DNA of 64,000 bases from contig JANFXS010000006.1 of the NCBI GenBank assembly GCA_024460105.1, forward strand, positions 62,001-126,000, given 5' to 3'. Each line of letters opens with the position of its first letter. Position 1 is the stretch's first letter. Shown one piece after another: positions 54,545 through 64,000 of the stretch. The notes under the pieces are model-generated. The model was not told the origin of the DNA and did not search any database. It saw only the letters and a list, made by a program, of their open reading frames with translations. Origin of the DNA: Anaerotignum faecicola (lineage in GTDB: Bacteria > Bacillota > Clostridia > Lachnospirales > Anaerotignaceae). Made by a program: the position numbers and the translations under genes.

Positions 54545-54775
54545 AATATTTTTACATAATTTATTTAAAAATCAGTTTTTAACTTAGTTAAGGCAATTTT
54601 AATTTAGCTATTGTCTTTTGCGTTTAAAAGTGGCATAGTTTATATTGATATCTTATATTATGACAAAATATGGCATTAAGTATATTATTTCATTATTAAG
54701 TTAAGCCGCTCGAACAAAAAATGAATTTTTCATTAAAATGGGAATGTTTTTATATAAAAATGCAGAATTATATGA

Positions 54776-54794
54776 TATAATAGAACAACAGTTC
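54776..54794 (+). promoter_or_regulatory. LexA box at the uvrBA promoter
   Basis: GAACAACAGTTC at 54783-54794 is a perfect GAAC-N4-GTTC SOS box, one base after the -10 TATAAT (54776-54781). LexA bound here would block transcription; SOS induction is expected for uvrB-uvrA. Confidence 0.85.
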
Positions 54795-54810
54795 TGTTTG
54801 GAGGTGCAGT

Positions 54811-56790
54811 ATGCCTGAATTTAAAGTTGTTTCAAAATATAAACCGACCGGAGATCAGCCGCAGGCTATAGAAAAACTTGCAGAAGGTTTTTTGGACGGG
54901 AAAAAATTCCAAACGCTTGTGGGCGTAACAGGCAGTGGAAAAACATTTACAATGGCTAATATTATAGAAAAACTGCAAAAACCGACGCTTGTTATTGCGC
55001 ATAATAAAACTTTGGCCGCTCAGCTTTACAGCGAATTTAAAGAATTTTTTCCGAATAATGCGGTGGAATACTTTGTCAGCTACTATGACTACTATCAGCC
55101 AGAGGCATATGTACCGAGTACGGATACTTATATTGAAAAAGATTCCTCAATTAATGATGAAATTGATAAGCTGAGGTATTCGGCAACATCGGCATTGATT
55201 GAACGCCGGGACGTTTTAATTGTAGCAAGCGTATCATGCATTTACGGATTGGGAGATCCTGACGATTATAAGAAAATGATGATTTCATTAAGGCCCGGCA
55301 TGGAAAAAGACCGCGACGATGTTATGCGCCGTTTAATTGAGATACAGTATGACAGAAACGATATGGATTTTCAGCGCGGAACTTTCAGGGTACGGGGCGA
55401 TGTGCTTGAAATTTTTCCCGTGACAAGCAGTGAAAGCGCAATACGCGTAGAATTTTTCGGCGATGAAATCGACAGGATAACTGAAATTGACGTTGTTACG
55501 GGGGAAATTTTGGGCGTAAGGAACCATATCAGCATTTTTCCGGCGTCGCATTATATTACTCCTCCCGATAAAATGGAAATTGCAATTAAAAGAATAGAGG
55601 AAGAACTTGCCCAAAGGCTTAAAGAACTCAGAAGCCAGGACAAGCTTCTTGAAGCGCAAAGACTTGAACAAAGGACAAACTACGATATTGAAATGATGCG
55701 GGAAATTGGATTTTGTTCAGGTATTGAAAATTATTCCAGGCATCTGTCGTTGCGCGAAGCTGGAAGTACGCCGAATACCCTGATCGATTTCTTTCCGGAT
55801 GATTTTCTTATAATTGCGGATGAATCGCATGTTTCTGTTCCTCAGATAAGGGGGATGTATGAAGGCGACAAATCAAGGAAAACGACGCTTGTCGAGTTTG
55901 GGTTCAGGCTGCCTTCGGCGCTTGACAACAGGCCTCTCAAATTTACTGAATTTGAGGAAAAAATAAATCAGATGCTTTTTGTTTCGGCTACGCCTTCAAA
56001 ATATGAGGCTGAACATTCTGAGCAGTTTGCAGAGCAAATAATAAGGCCTACCGGGCTTTTAGATCCTGAAATTACTTTAAGGCCCGTAGAAGGGCAGATT
56101 GACGATCTCCTTTCAGAAACGAACAAAACCGTTTCCGAAGGACATAAAGTCCTTATTACAACTCTTACAAAAAAAATGGCGGAAAGGCTTACCGACTACA
56201 TGAGGGAGGCCGGAGTACGCGTAAGATACCTTCATTCCGATATTGATACAATTGAGCGGTTGGAAATAATCAGGGATTTAAGGATGAATGTTTTTGATGT
56301 GCTTGTCGGCATCAACCTTTTGAGGGAGGGATTGGATATTCCGGAGGTTGCGCTTGTGGCGATACTTGATGCAGATAAGGAAGGATTTTTGCGGTCTGAA
56401 ACTTCTTTAATACAAACGATAGGGCGCGCGGCCAGAAACAGCGAAGGACGTGTAATTATGTATGCCGACGTTGTGACGGATTCAATGAGAAAAGCCATTG
56501 ATGAGACGGAAAGAAGGCGGAGGATACAGCAGGAATATAACGAAATGCACGGTATTACTCCGCAGACTATACAAAAAAAGGTGTATGACATAATACAGGC
56601 CACGGAAGCCGTTAATGAAAAGAGCAAATTCGGGTTTGAAAAGGACCCTGAAAGTATGAGCGAAGATGAACTTAAAAAGCTCTTAAAGAAAATGGATAAG
56701 GAAATGAAAGATGCGGCAAGGGATTTACAGTTTGAAAAAGCCGCTTCATTAAGAGATAAAATAATCGAAGTTAAAAAACTTTTGAATTGA
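54811..56790 (+). CDS. uvrB: excinuclease ABC subunit B
   Basis: Damage-verifying helicase-like subunit of nucleotide excision repair. 659 residues, normal. Walker A GVTGSGKT near 38-45, the beta-hairpin [20 protein letters not shown] near 92-111, DESH near 337, [13 protein letters not shown] near 504, QTIGRAARN near 536-544, and the C-terminal UVR domain ([20 protein letters not shown]) that binds UvrC. GGAGGTGC before the ATG. First gene of uvrB-uvrA with the LexA box in its promoter. Confidence 0.97.
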   Translation: MPEFKVVSKYKPTGDQPQAIEKLAEGFLDGKKFQTLVGVTGSGKTFTMANIIEKLQKPTLVIAHNKTLAAQLYSEFKEFFPNNAVEYFVSYYDYYQPEAYVPSTDTYIEKDSSINDEIDKLRYSATSALIERRDVLIVASVSCIYGLGDPDDYKKMMISLRPGMEKDRDDVMRRLIEIQYDRNDMDFQRGTFRVRGDVLEIFPVTSSESAIRVEFFGDEIDRITEIDVVTGEILGVRNHISIFPASHYITPPDKMEIAIKRIEEELAQRLKELRSQDKLLEAQRLEQRTNYDIEMMREIGFCSGIENYSRHLSLREAGSTPNTLIDFFPDDFLIIADESHVSVPQIRGMYEGDKSRKTTLVEFGFRLPSALDNRPLKFTEFEEKINQMLFVSATPSKYEAEHSEQFAEQIIRPTGLLDPEITLRPVEGQIDDLLSETNKTVSEGHKVLITTLTKKMAERLTDYMREAGVRVRYLHSDIDTIERLEIIRDLRMNVFDVLVGINLLREGLDIPEVALVAILDADKEGFLRSETSLIQTIGRAARNSEGRVIMYADVVTDSMRKAIDETERRRRIQQEYNEMHGITPQTIQKKVYDIIQATEAVNEKSKFGFEKDPESMSEDELKKLLKKMDKEMKDAARDLQFEKAASLRDKIIEVKKLLN

Positions 56791-56803
56791 CAGAGGGAAA
56801 CGT

Positions 56804-59650
56804 ATGAGCAAAGATAAAATTACAATAAGAGGGGCAAAAGCGCATAATTTAAAAAATATTAATCTTGAAATACCGAGGGACAAACTTGTTGTGTTTACAG
56901 GCGTAAGCGGTTCGGGAAAATCATCTCTTGCTTTTGATACGATATATGCCGAGGGACAAAGGCGTTATGTGGAGAGCCTATCGTCTTATGCAAGACAGTT
57001 TTTGGGACAGATGGAAAAACCGGATGTGGAATCGATAGACGGTCTTTCGCCGGCAATATCAATAGATCAGAAAACAACAAGCCATAACCCGCGCTCAACA
57101 GTAGGTACTGTCACTGAAATATATGATTATCTCCGCCTTCTCTTTGCAAGGGTAGGAGTTCCGCATTGCCCAAAATGCGGCAAAGAAATAAGGAAGCAGA
57201 CAATCGATCAAATTGTCGATAAAATACTTTCACTTGAAGAAAGAACAAAAATTCAGCTTCTTGCGCCAGTTGTAAGGGGACGGAAAGGCGAACATGCTAA
57301 GCTTTTGGAAGATGCAAAAAAAAGCGGTTATGTACGCGCAAGGATAGACGGAATTTTATATGAATTAAGCGAGGAAGTAAAACTTGAAAAGAACAATAAA
57401 CATAATATCGAAATTGTTGTAGACAGGCTTGTTATAAAAGAAGGCATACAAAAAAGGCTTACGGAATCGATAGAAACCGTTATGGCTTTGTCTGGCGGGC
57501 TGCTGATAGTTAACTGCACCGACAATGATGAAGATTTGCTTTTCAGCCAAAATTTTGCCTGCCCGGACTGCGGCATAAATATCGGAGAAATTGAACCGAG
57601 AAGTTTTTCTTTTAATAACCCCAGTGGGGCTTGCCCTCACTGCACAGGACTTGGCGTACAGATGAAATTTGATCCGGATTTGATTGTGCCTAATAAAAAG
57701 TTGAGTATTCGGCAAGGGGCGATATGTGCGCCGGGATACAACTCTATTTCTTCTTCCGACAGCATGAGCGCCGTACTTTTCGAGGCTCTCTCTCAGAAGT
57801 ATGGGTTTGATATGGACATGCCTTTTGAGAAACTCCCGGAAGAAGCAAAAGATATAATATTTTATGGCACAAAGGGTGAAAAAATTAAAATTAACTATAA
57901 AAATGCATATGGCGGCGGCAGTTATGACTATAACTTTGAAGGCATTATTAATAATCTGCAAAGAAGGTATAACGAAACGTCGGAAGTTATGTGGCAGGAA
58001 TATGAAGATTTTATGACAAATATAGAATGTCCAATTTGCCATGGGGACAGGCTTAAACCCGAAATACTTGCCGTAACTGTTAAAGAGAGGAATATATCAC
58101 AGGTTACGCGGCTTTCCGTAAAGGAACTTCAGAATTTTTTCAGTTCTCTTAATTTAGGCGAAAGGGATAGAATGGTATCTGAACCGATACTCAAGGAAAT
58201 AAATGCAAGGGTAGGTTTTTTGGCCGACGTTGGGTTAGAGTATCTTACGCTTTCGCGCTCGGCCGGGACTTTGTCTGGCGGAGAAGCCCAACGTATAAGG
58301 CTTGCCACTCAAATCGGCTCAGGGCTTGTGGGAGTCGTATATATACTTGACGAACCGAGCATAGGGCTTCATCAAAGGGATAATGACAAATTAATAGGCA
58401 CGCTCAAAAATCTGAGGGATATAGGCAACTCGCTTATTGTAGTTGAACATGATGAGGACACTATGCTTGAAAGCGATTATATTGTTGACATAGGGCCTCA
58501 GGCCGGAGAAAAAGGCGGCCGTGTTATATTTTCGGGAACTGTAGACGATATTATGAAATGTGAGGACTCTGTAACCGGGCAGTATTTAAGCGGAAAAAAA
58601 ATTATTCCCGTTCCTAAGGAAAGAAGGCCGTTTAACAGTGACAATGTGCTTAAAATCAGAGGCGCGGCGGCAAACAACCTCAGAAATATTGACGTTGATA
58701 TACCCCTTGGGATTTTTACATGCGTAACGGGTGTAAGCGGTTCCGGAAAGTCGTCGCTTGTTAACGAAATACTTTATAAAAATTTAGCCCGGGAATTGAA
58801 CAGGGCTAAATGTAAACCGGCGGAGTTTCGCGAATTTATAGGAATTGATAAACTTGATAAGGTTATAGATATTGATCAATCGCCGATTGGACGAACTCCG
58901 AGAAGTAATCCGGCGACATACACAGGATTGTTTGATTTAATACGCGATGTATTTGCGCAAACTACCGAAGCGAAAATGCGCGGGTATAAAAAGGGGCGTT
59001 TCAGTTTTAATGTAAAGGGAGGAAGATGCGAAGCATGCAGTGGCGACGGCATAATTAAAATTGAAATGCATTTTCTGCCCGATATATTTGTACCGTGTGA
59101 AGTATGCCACGGAAAGCGGTATAATAGGGAAACTCTTGAAGTTAAGTACAAAGGCAAAACAATTTCCGACGTTCTCGACATGACGGTTGAAGAAGCGCTT
59201 GCGTTTTTTGAAAACCTTCCGAAGTTAAAAAACAAACTGGAAACTTTAAATGATGTCGGGCTCGGATATGTACGTCTCGGGCAGTCCTCTACAACTCTTT
59301 CAGGCGGTGAAGCCCAAAGGGTTAAGCTGGCTACAGAGTTAAGCAGAAGGAGCACTGGGCGTACTATGTATATACTTGACGAACCGACTACGGGACTACA
59401 CACGGCGGATGTTCATAAACTTATAGAAATACTTCAAAGGCTTGCCGAAGGCGGGAATACGGTTATTGTAATCGAACATAATCTCGACGTTATAAAAACG
59501 GCGGATTACATTATAGATCTTGGGCCCGAAGGCGGCGACGGCGGCGGAACTGTTGTAGCTGCCGGAATTCCCGAAGAAGTTATGAAAAATGACAAATCTT
59601 ATACAGGAATTTATCTTAAAAAACACATAAACAGGTTGACAAACCAATGA
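56804..59650 (+). CDS. uvrA: excinuclease ABC subunit A
   Basis: Damage-recognition ATPase, dimer with UvrB. 948 residues, normal. Two ABC modules: Walker [21 protein letters not shown] (near 31-50) and [17 protein letters not shown] (near 644-660), signature [16 protein letters not shown] near 491 and [15 protein letters not shown] near 829. Zinc sites CPKCGK, CPDCG-x18-CPHC and CEACSGDG...CEVCHG. Starts 13 bp after uvrB, after GAGGGAAACG. Confidence 0.97.
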   Translation: MSKDKITIRGAKAHNLKNINLEIPRDKLVVFTGVSGSGKSSLAFDTIYAEGQRRYVESLSSYARQFLGQMEKPDVESIDGLSPAISIDQKTTSHNPRSTVGTVTEIYDYLRLLFARVGVPHCPKCGKEIRKQTIDQIVDKILSLEERTKIQLLAPVVRGRKGEHAKLLEDAKKSGYVRARIDGILYELSEEVKLEKNNKHNIEIVVDRLVIKEGIQKRLTESIETVMALSGGLLIVNCTDNDEDLLFSQNFACPDCGINIGEIEPRSFSFNNPSGACPHCTGLGVQMKFDPDLIVPNKKLSIRQGAICAPGYNSISSSDSMSAVLFEALSQKYGFDMDMPFEKLPEEAKDIIFYGTKGEKIKINYKNAYGGGSYDYNFEGIINNLQRRYNETSEVMWQEYEDFMTNIECPICHGDRLKPEILAVTVKERNISQVTRLSVKELQNFFSSLNLGERDRMVSEPILKEINARVGFLADVGLEYLTLSRSAGTLSGGEAQRIRLATQIGSGLVGVVYILDEPSIGLHQRDNDKLIGTLKNLRDIGNSLIVVEHDEDTMLESDYIVDIGPQAGEKGGRVIFSGTVDDIMKCEDSVTGQYLSGKKIIPVPKERRPFNSDNVLKIRGAAANNLRNIDVDIPLGIFTCVTGVSGSGKSSLVNEILYKNLARELNRAKCKPAEFREFIGIDKLDKVIDIDQSPIGRTPRSNPATYTGLFDLIRDVFAQTTEAKMRGYKKGRFSFNVKGGRCEACSGDGIIKIEMHFLPDIFVPCEVCHGKRYNRETLEVKYKGKTISDVLDMTVEEALAFFENLPKLKNKLETLNDVGLGYVRLGQSSTTLSGGEAQRVKLATELSRRSTGRTMYILDEPTTGLHTADVHKLIEILQRLAEGGNTVIVIEHNLDVIKTADYIIDLGPEGGDGGGTVVAAGIPEEVMKNDKSYTGIYLKKHINRLTNQ

Positions 59651-59697
59651 TAAAGATTGTACCATATTGTTAACAATCATTTGGGAGGAAATCGTTT

Positions 59698-60024
59698 ATG
59701 GAAAAGGAAGCCGTGGTTAGCAAAAACCCTGTTGAAGATTATGAAGCCAAAAAAATTGGCCTTTTTAAATATTTTAAATGTGAAGAAGATTATTTTATTA
59801 AATTTATGCAGGATTTAAAGTGGAGCATAAAAAGTGAAGGCGATTTTTATTTCCTTAATTATTGGGAAAGGGAAAGAGGAAAATTAAATTCCGCGGTTGT
59901 CCGAAACATTGTAAGAAAAGGCGGAAATCCATTGATTTATAAAACGGATGAATATACGATGGTTATTGGCATTGATTGCGTTAAAATTGGCTTTGTTTTT
60001 AAAAATTCCAATGAGGTGCGATAA
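59698..60024 (+). CDS. hypothetical protein after uvrA
   Basis: 108 residues, soluble, charged and aromatic-rich (FKYFKCEEDYFIKFMQDLKW, YFLNYWERERGKLN). I do not recognise a family. GGGAGGAAAT gives a strong ribosome site. It lies 47 bp after uvrA on the same strand and before a terminator, so it may be part of the SOS transcript. No motif shows a function. Confidence 0.6.
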   Translation: MEKEAVVSKNPVEDYEAKKIGLFKYFKCEEDYFIKFMQDLKWSIKSEGDFYFLNYWERERGKLNSAVVRNIVRKGGNPLIYKTDEYTMVIGIDCVKIGFVFKNSNEVR

Positions 60025-60056
60025 GTTTATCTTATTGTCTTTATGAGAAAACTGTA

Positions 60057-60088
60057 AAAGTCCTTCGTAAATTACGGAGGACTTTTTA
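60057..60088 (+). terminator. intrinsic terminator
   Basis: AAAGTCCTTCGTA-AATT-ACGGAGGACTTT stem followed by TTATATTT. Confidence 0.8.
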
Positions 60089-60163
60089 TATTTCAAACGA
60101 TTTGTAAAAAATACAGTTATAAATTTATAAGACTGTATTCGCGCTATAAATAATATTACAGTA

Positions 60164-61120
60164 TTATACAGCTGGATTGACGTGAACCATACAATGTTTT
60201 ACATTGATAAACTCACTTTCAATAGCGTCATGTACTGCTTCGGCAATCTCATGCGCCTCTTTAAGTGTGAGATTCCCGTCGGCCTGTATTTCTATATCAA
60301 CATACATTTTTGCTCCGAAAAGACGGGTCCGCATTTCATCAATTTGTATAACGCCGTTTTGATTTTCTATTATACGGCGCATTTTTTCAATGGTTTTATC
60401 GTCGCATGCCTTATCAATCATTTTATTTACTGCATCAATAAATATATCGTATGACGCTTTAGCAATAAAAAGACATATAATTATGCTTGCTGTCGGATCC
60501 AATATCGGATATCCCAGACGCGAGCCTAGTATGCCTATGAATGCCCCTATAGAAGAAAGGGAGTCCGAACGATGATGCCATGCGTCGGCCATTAAAGAAA
60601 CGGAATTAATTTTTTTGGCTGCCCCTATTGTGTACCAATACATCCATTCTTTAATAACTACGGATAAGACTGCTGCCGAAAGGGCAAGAGCGCCAGGTAT
60701 TGCAAGCTGTATTTTTCCGTTTGCTCCGGAAATAATTTTTTCAGCGCCGCTCAGCCCTATGCCTATTCCGGTAACAAATAGTATTACGGAAAGTATTACA
60801 GACGCCACACATTCAAGCCTTTCATGGCCATATTGATGTTCTTTGTCCGATTTTTTTCCCGAAACGTATATGCCGATTATAACAATAAATGTACTGAAAA
60901 CATCTGAAGCCGAATGAACAGCGTCGGATATCATTGCGGCGGAATGAGATATAATTCCGGCGGCAAGTTTAAACAGTGAAAGAAGTATATTTACAATGAT
61001 GCTGATGACTGATACGCGTATTGCAACCTGTTTTGTTTCATGTATATTTTTACCCGATGCACAAATGCGTTGTCCTTTTAAATATTCATCAGTATGTAAT
61101 GCCAATTCTTTAATACACAT
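60164..61120 (-). CDS. cation diffusion facilitator family metal exporter
   Basis: Proton-driven export of divalent metal from the cytosol. 318 residues: six membrane spans (about 32-220), the metal-site residues in MISDAVHSASDVFSTF near 83-98 (HxxxD-type) and MADAWHHRSDSLSSIG near 177-192 (HxxxD), and a cytosolic ferredoxin-like C-terminal domain from about 230 (MIDKACDDKTIEKM, CMVHVNP) for dimerisation and metal sensing. The cytosolic N-terminus is longer than usual (about 30 residues). The leader holds a NiCo-type riboswitch, so Ni/Co export is the best guess. Confidence 0.92.
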   Translation of the reverse strand: MCIKELALHTDEYLKGQRICASGKNIHETKQVAIRVSVISIIVNILLSLFKLAAGIISHSAAMISDAVHSASDVFSTFIVIIGIYVSGKKSDKEHQYGHERLECVASVILSVILFVTGIGIGLSGAEKIISGANGKIQLAIPGALALSAAVLSVVIKEWMYWYTIGAAKKINSVSLMADAWHHRSDSLSSIGAFIGILGSRLGYPILDPTASIIICLFIAKASYDIFIDAVNKMIDKACDDKTIEKMRRIIENQNGVIQIDEMRTRLFGAKMYVDIEIQADGNLTLKEAHEIAEAVHDAIESEFINVKHCMVHVNPAV

Positions 61121-61171
61121 TTACAATACCTCCAATATAAGCGCCCCGCATATCCTCCAAATGTATTTACG

Positions 61172-61264
61172 GGATAAAAAACTGCGGAACATTAAAACGG
61201 TTGTCCCGCAGTTTTGACGTCTGGTGTCGCCCGCGCAACCCGGCCTAAGGCCGGCGTTTGCAAA
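61172..61264 (-). promoter_or_regulatory. NiCo (czcD) riboswitch with overlapping terminator
   Basis: Read on the minus strand. P1 GCAAACG pairs with CGTTT; P2 CCGGCC-TTA-GGCCGG; P3 GTTGC-GCGG-GCGAC; P4 CCAG...CTG. Conserved core strings of the family are present: GGCCGGG, GGGCGACA and GCGGGACAA, in the expected order of the four-way junction that binds cooperative Co/Ni ions. CTGCGG of the P4/P1 side also pairs with CCGCAG to form a terminator (61178-61215) followed by TTTTTT. So metal binding should prevent termination and switch on the CDF gene. I recognised this from memory of the family; no covariance search was run. Confidence 0.78.
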
Positions 61265-61282
61265 TTAATTAAATTTTATAAC

Positions 61283-61312
61283 ATTATATGCGGCGGCATC
61301 TTAATTGGTTAA
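61283..61312 (-). promoter_or_regulatory. promoter of the CDF exporter leader
   Basis: Minus strand TTAACC (61307-61312), 18 bp, TATAAT (61283-61288). Transcription would begin about 10-15 bp before P1 of the riboswitch. Confidence 0.6.
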
Positions 61313-61352
61313 TACTGGTTTTGATATATCATAAGAAATGGTATCGGAATTA

Positions 61353-61931
61353 TTAAATCTCTATTTTTGCACCGAGAAGTTTTGCAAATTCGGCGCATAT
61401 AGCTGTATTTCCGGGCCATGCAGGGGATGTGACAAGATTTTTGTCAACAACGGCGTCTGTTGCAGGAACTTCGATGTATTCGCCTCCGGCAAGGCCTATG
61501 TCGGGGCTGCATGCAGGGTAGCATGTCGCTTTATAACCTTTAAGAACGCCTGCGGCAGTCAAGACAAGTATTCCATGGCATATAGCCGCAACAGGCTTGT
61601 TTGATGCAAAGAATTCTTTTACGATTTCGATAACACGAGGATACAGCCTTATGTATTCGGGGGCACGTCCTCCGGTAATAAACAGGCCGACATAATCTTC
61701 GGTTTTAACGTTGTCAAAATCAGCGGTTAAAGCAAAGTTATGGCCTTTAAACTCGGTATAAGTCTGTTCTCCCAAGAAGTCGTGTACGGCTGTTGCCACT
61801 GTGTCTCCTGCTTTTTTGTCAGGGCATACAGCGTCAACTTGATAACCAAGCATTGAAAGGCACTGGAAAGGAACCATTGTTTCATAATCCTCAGTGAAGT
61901 CTCCGCAAAGTAATAAGATTTTTTTTGCCAT
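61353..61931 (-). CDS. DJ-1/PfpI family protein
   Basis: 192 residues, flavodoxin-like glutamine-amidotransferase-related fold. The nucleophile Cys lies in [10 protein letters not shown] near 115-124 with the elbow sequence typical of PfpI/DJ-1, and GGRAPEYIR near 87-95 carries the supporting residues. N-terminal [19 protein letters not shown] is the family start. Family members include proteases, glyoxalases and deglycases or chaperones; the exact role is unknown. GGGGGAATT before the ATG. Upstream of the CDF leader on the same strand with 40 bp between, but the CDF promoter is separate. Confidence 0.88.
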   Translation of the reverse strand: MAKKILLLCGDFTEDYETMVPFQCLSMLGYQVDAVCPDKKAGDTVATAVHDFLGEQTYTEFKGHNFALTADFDNVKTEDYVGLFITGGRAPEYIRLYPRVIEIVKEFFASNKPVAAICHGILVLTAAGVLKGYKATCYPACSPDIGLAGGEYIEVPATDAVVDKNLVTSPAWPGNTAICAEFAKLLGAKIEI

Positions 61932-62106
61932 AGTAAATTCCCCCTTATATTATTAATTTATATGATATATGTTTAATTATACCACATAAATGTCATAAGT
62001 AAATGAATTATAAGTAAATTTGAAGTTGAAATTTGGTAAATATATTTATATAAAAATAAAAATATGTTAAAATTAATTATAATAAATTTTTAGGAAGTGA
62101 TTTTAT

Positions 62107-62916
62107 ATGGATACAGCAAATAAATTGAATACTGCTGCCGAATATATTAAAAGCAAAACAAAGTTCAGGCCAAAGTTAGGGATTATACTGGGGTCTGGTC
62201 TCGGAGATTTCGGAGACAGACTTGAAGGGGCTGAATACTGTGATTATAAAGACATCCCTGATTTTCCAATATCGACTGTAGAAGGGCATAAAGGACGGTT
62301 TGTAATTACGAAAGATTTAATATGTATGCAGGGGCGCTTTCATTTTTATGAGGGATACAATATGGAAGAAGTAACTGCTCCCGTTAGGGTTATGTCCTTG
62401 CTTGGAGTTGATAAACTAATTGTAACTAATGCTGCTGGAGGCGTTAATTTAGATTTTAAGCCGGGGGATCTGATGCTTATAACGGATCATATAAATTTTA
62501 TGGGTACAAATCCGCTTATTGGTAAAAATTTGGACACGTTTGGCGTAAGGTTTCCGGATATGAGCGAAGGCTATAACAAACATATGATTGAACTGGCAAA
62601 AAAATGCGCTTCAGAGATAGGCGTTAATATTAAAGAAGGGGTATATTTTGCAATGACAGGCCCAAGTTATGAAACTCCGGCGGAAATCAGAATGGTAAGG
62701 GCTTTAGGCGGCGATGCTGTCGGAATGAGTACTGCTGCCGAAGTAATTGTTGCAAACCACTGCGGAATAAAAACGTTGGGAATTTCATGCATAACAAATA
62801 TGGCGGCCGGCATTGCCCAAAAATCACTGAATCATGAAGAAGTGATTGAAACTTCAAATACTGCAAAAGAAAAATTTATTTTGCTTTTGGAAAGAATTGT
62901 TAGCTGCATGATCTAA
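62107..62916 (+). CDS. punA: purine nucleoside phosphorylase, trimeric type
   Basis: Phosphorolysis of inosine and guanosine. 269 residues. Family motifs: GIILGSGLGDF near 25-35 (phosphate), VEGHKGRFV near 59-67, GRFHFYEGY near 77-85, TNAAGGVNLDFKPGDLMLITDHINFMG (given as parts) near 107-133 and the base-binding MTGPSYETPAEIR near 186-198, MSTAAEVIVANHCG near 210-223. AGGAAGTG site. Followed by a terminator and an asparaginase gene. Confidence 0.94.
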   Translation: MDTANKLNTAAEYIKSKTKFRPKLGIILGSGLGDFGDRLEGAEYCDYKDIPDFPISTVEGHKGRFVITKDLICMQGRFHFYEGYNMEEVTAPVRVMSLLGVDKLIVTNAAGGVNLDFKPGDLMLITDHINFMGTNPLIGKNLDTFGVRFPDMSEGYNKHMIELAKKCASEIGVNIKEGVYFAMTGPSYETPAEIRMVRALGGDAVGMSTAAEVIVANHCGIKTLGISCITNMAAGIAQKSLNHEEVIETSNTAKEKFILLLERIVSCMI

Positions 62917-62924
62917 GTACGGAT

Positions 62925-62972
62925 AACGGTATAGTAAAAGTAAAATCAGTTTTTTATACTATGCCGTTTTTT
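62925..62972 (+). terminator. intrinsic terminator after punA
   Basis: AACGGTATAGTA / TACTATGCCGTT stem with an AT-rich loop, then TTTTAG. Confidence 0.75.
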
Positions 62973-63040
62973 AGTTTTTTTGGAATTATTTTGTTTACTA
63001 TAAAGAGCGCTTAATTTATAATATTTATTGGGGTGTAAAT

Positions 63041-64000
63041 ATGGAAAAAATACTGCTTGTTTTAACGGGAGGTACAATATGCTCTTTTGCCGATATTGGC
63101 GGCGTTAAAAAAAGCGACTGTAAAAGGGCGTTTCCATTATTAATTGAAAATTTAAAAAATACAGGTTACGATTGCTCAGAATTTGAATTTGATATTATTT
63201 CACCTTTTGACATTTTAAGTGAAAATATGGATATAAACTCGTGGAATGGTATTCTTAAATTGCTTTCAGATGTTGATTTCAGCGAATATAAGGGAATAAT
63301 TGCCGCGCATGGAACGGATACGCTTGCTTATACTGCCTCAATGCTTTCAATTATGCTCGCGGGCAAAGGGATTATACCTTTGATACTTGTTTCCAGCCAA
63401 TATCCCCTTTATGATTGCAGAGCAAATGGAAATGAGAATTTTAAATGCGCTGTGGAGCTTATTATGAAAGGTATTTCCCCAAATGTATACGCTGTTTACA
63501 GAAACAGCGACGGTATTGTATATATCCACAAAGGGGCCGAACTTTTGCAGTGCAGAAACTGCTGTGAAGATTTTTTCAGCAGAAATATGATTCCGGCAGA
63601 TAATTGGCATGATATTAAAAATAAATGTTTTGAAAATGAAATGATTATTTATAAGGGACTTCTTGCCGAAAACACTGTTTTAGTTATAGAGCCATATCCC
63701 GGAATTGATTATTCGTCTTTTTCACTTGAAGGCAAAAAGTGCGTTTTGCACTACTTATATCATTCGTCTACAGCCGCCGTAAAATGTGGGAATAATATAA
63801 ATTCTGCCATTTATTTGGCTGAGAAATGCAGGCAAAAAGGAATACCGTTTGTAATTACGCCGTTTAACAGCAAACTTTTAAACGGCGGGGAAATATACAG
63901 TTCAACAAAAGCTTTGTTGGAAGCCGGAGCCGACGTATTGTGTGATGTTTCGAGAGAAACGGCATATTCAAAGGCAGTTATTGCATCTTCATTTTACGAA
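63041..64000 (+). CDS. type I L-asparaginase-like protein, 3'-truncated by window end
   Basis: Frame open from ATG 63041 (GGGGTGTAAAT upstream) to the last base, 320 residues. N-terminal KILLVLTGGTICSF holds the nucleophile Thr in TGGTI; AAHGTDTLAYTASMLS near 89-104 holds the second Thr-Asp pair of the catalytic set; LVSSQYPLYDCRANGNEN follows near 117-134. This is the cytosolic asparaginase/glutaminase fold. The middle is divergent (Cys-rich LLQCRNCCEDFF near 168-179), so substrate is not certain; glutamyl-tRNA amidotransferase GatD is a less likely alternative as no GatD N-terminal domain is present. Confidence 0.85.
   Translation, partial: MEKILLVLTGGTICSFADIGGVKKSDCKRAFPLLIENLKNTGYDCSEFEFDIISPFDILSENMDINSWNGILKLLSDVDFSEYKGIIAAHGTDTLAYTASMLSIMLAGKGIIPLILVSSQYPLYDCRANGNENFKCAVELIMKGISPNVYAVYRNSDGIVYIHKGAELLQCRNCCEDFFSRNMIPADNWHDIKNKCFENEMIIYKGLLAENTVLVIEPYPGIDYSSFSLEGKKCVLHYLYHSSTAAVKCGNNINSAIYLAEKCRQKGIPFVITPFNSKLLNGGEIYSSTKALLEAGADVLCDVSRETAYSKAVIASSFYE

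Noticed and set aside
1-64000. CRISPR array, tRNA or rRNA genes, prophage
   Set aside because: No regularly spaced direct repeats, no cloverleaf sequences ending in CCA context, no phage structural or integrase genes seen.

Overview
The window looks like chromosome of an anaerobic, spore-forming member of the class Clostridia, probably near Lachnospirales. The evidence is the spore genes (spoVAC-AD-AE, yunB, a SpoIID/LytB protein), rubrerythrin, a short-form HisG with HisZ, a T-box before hisS, AddA-type recombination, NlpC/P60 and PBP1-type wall enzymes, strong GGAGG ribosome sites, and moderately AT-rich DNA with very AT-rich spacers. There are no rRNA genes, tRNA genes, phages, CRISPR arrays or complete insertion sequences.

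Layout. 1-3.7 kb: end of hemZ, T-box, hisS and a branched-chain aminotransferase. 4-7.6 kb: an isolated DegT-type aminotransferase, a MITE-like element and recQ. 7.7-14.6 kb: histidine operon hisZ-G-D-B-H-A-F-I-E (no hisC or phosphatase gene), ending with a 37-codon membrane peptide. 14.8-17.7 kb (minus strand): an exported repeat protein gene split by a MITE-like element. 17.8-23.2 kb: two unknown proteins and addA without addB. 23.3-26.3 kb: spoVAC-AD-AE and degV. 26.8-33.6 kb: FapA-like protein, c-di-GMP phosphodiesterase, SpoIID/LytB protein and queA. 33.9-35.2 kb: two more elements around a short UppS-like gene. 35.2-41.7 kb: Cof-type phosphatase, rarA, HtrA-like protease, yhaM-type nuclease and an rlmCD-type methyltransferase. 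42-45.2 kb: an AT-rich accessory stretch with another element, a pair of paralogous small membrane proteins, an orphan KdpE-type regulator and a PP2C remnant. 45.7-49.3 kb: PBP1-type synthase (minus) and yunB. 49.4-52.3 kb: nickel-pincer cofactor genes larE-larB-larC1-larC2. 52.4-59.7 kb: SH3-NlpC/P60 hydrolase with WalR-type boxes, rubrerythrin, and LexA-box uvrB-uvrA. 60-64 kb: CDF metal exporter behind a probable NiCo riboswitch, DJ-1/PfpI protein, purine nucleoside phosphorylase and the start of an asparaginase.

The most novel feature is a family of six MITE-like elements (about 160-280 bp) plus one end remnant. They share inverted ends that read GCTTCAGTTTACAAG in the best copies, flanking TA dinucleotides, and two internal hairpin arms that occur in either order and can be lost separately. 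One copy splits the exported repeat protein, and removing the element plus one TA restores an 851-codon frame exactly. No transposase is present here, so they would have to be moved in trans.

Two nickel-linked modules lie about 8 kb apart: the lar genes, whose LarC1 carries a His-rich segment with 29 His in 58 residues, and a CDF exporter behind a NiCo-type leader. Regulatory sites readable from sequence include the T-box, the NiCo leader, a LexA box, WalR-type boxes, and several consensus promoters and intrinsic terminators.
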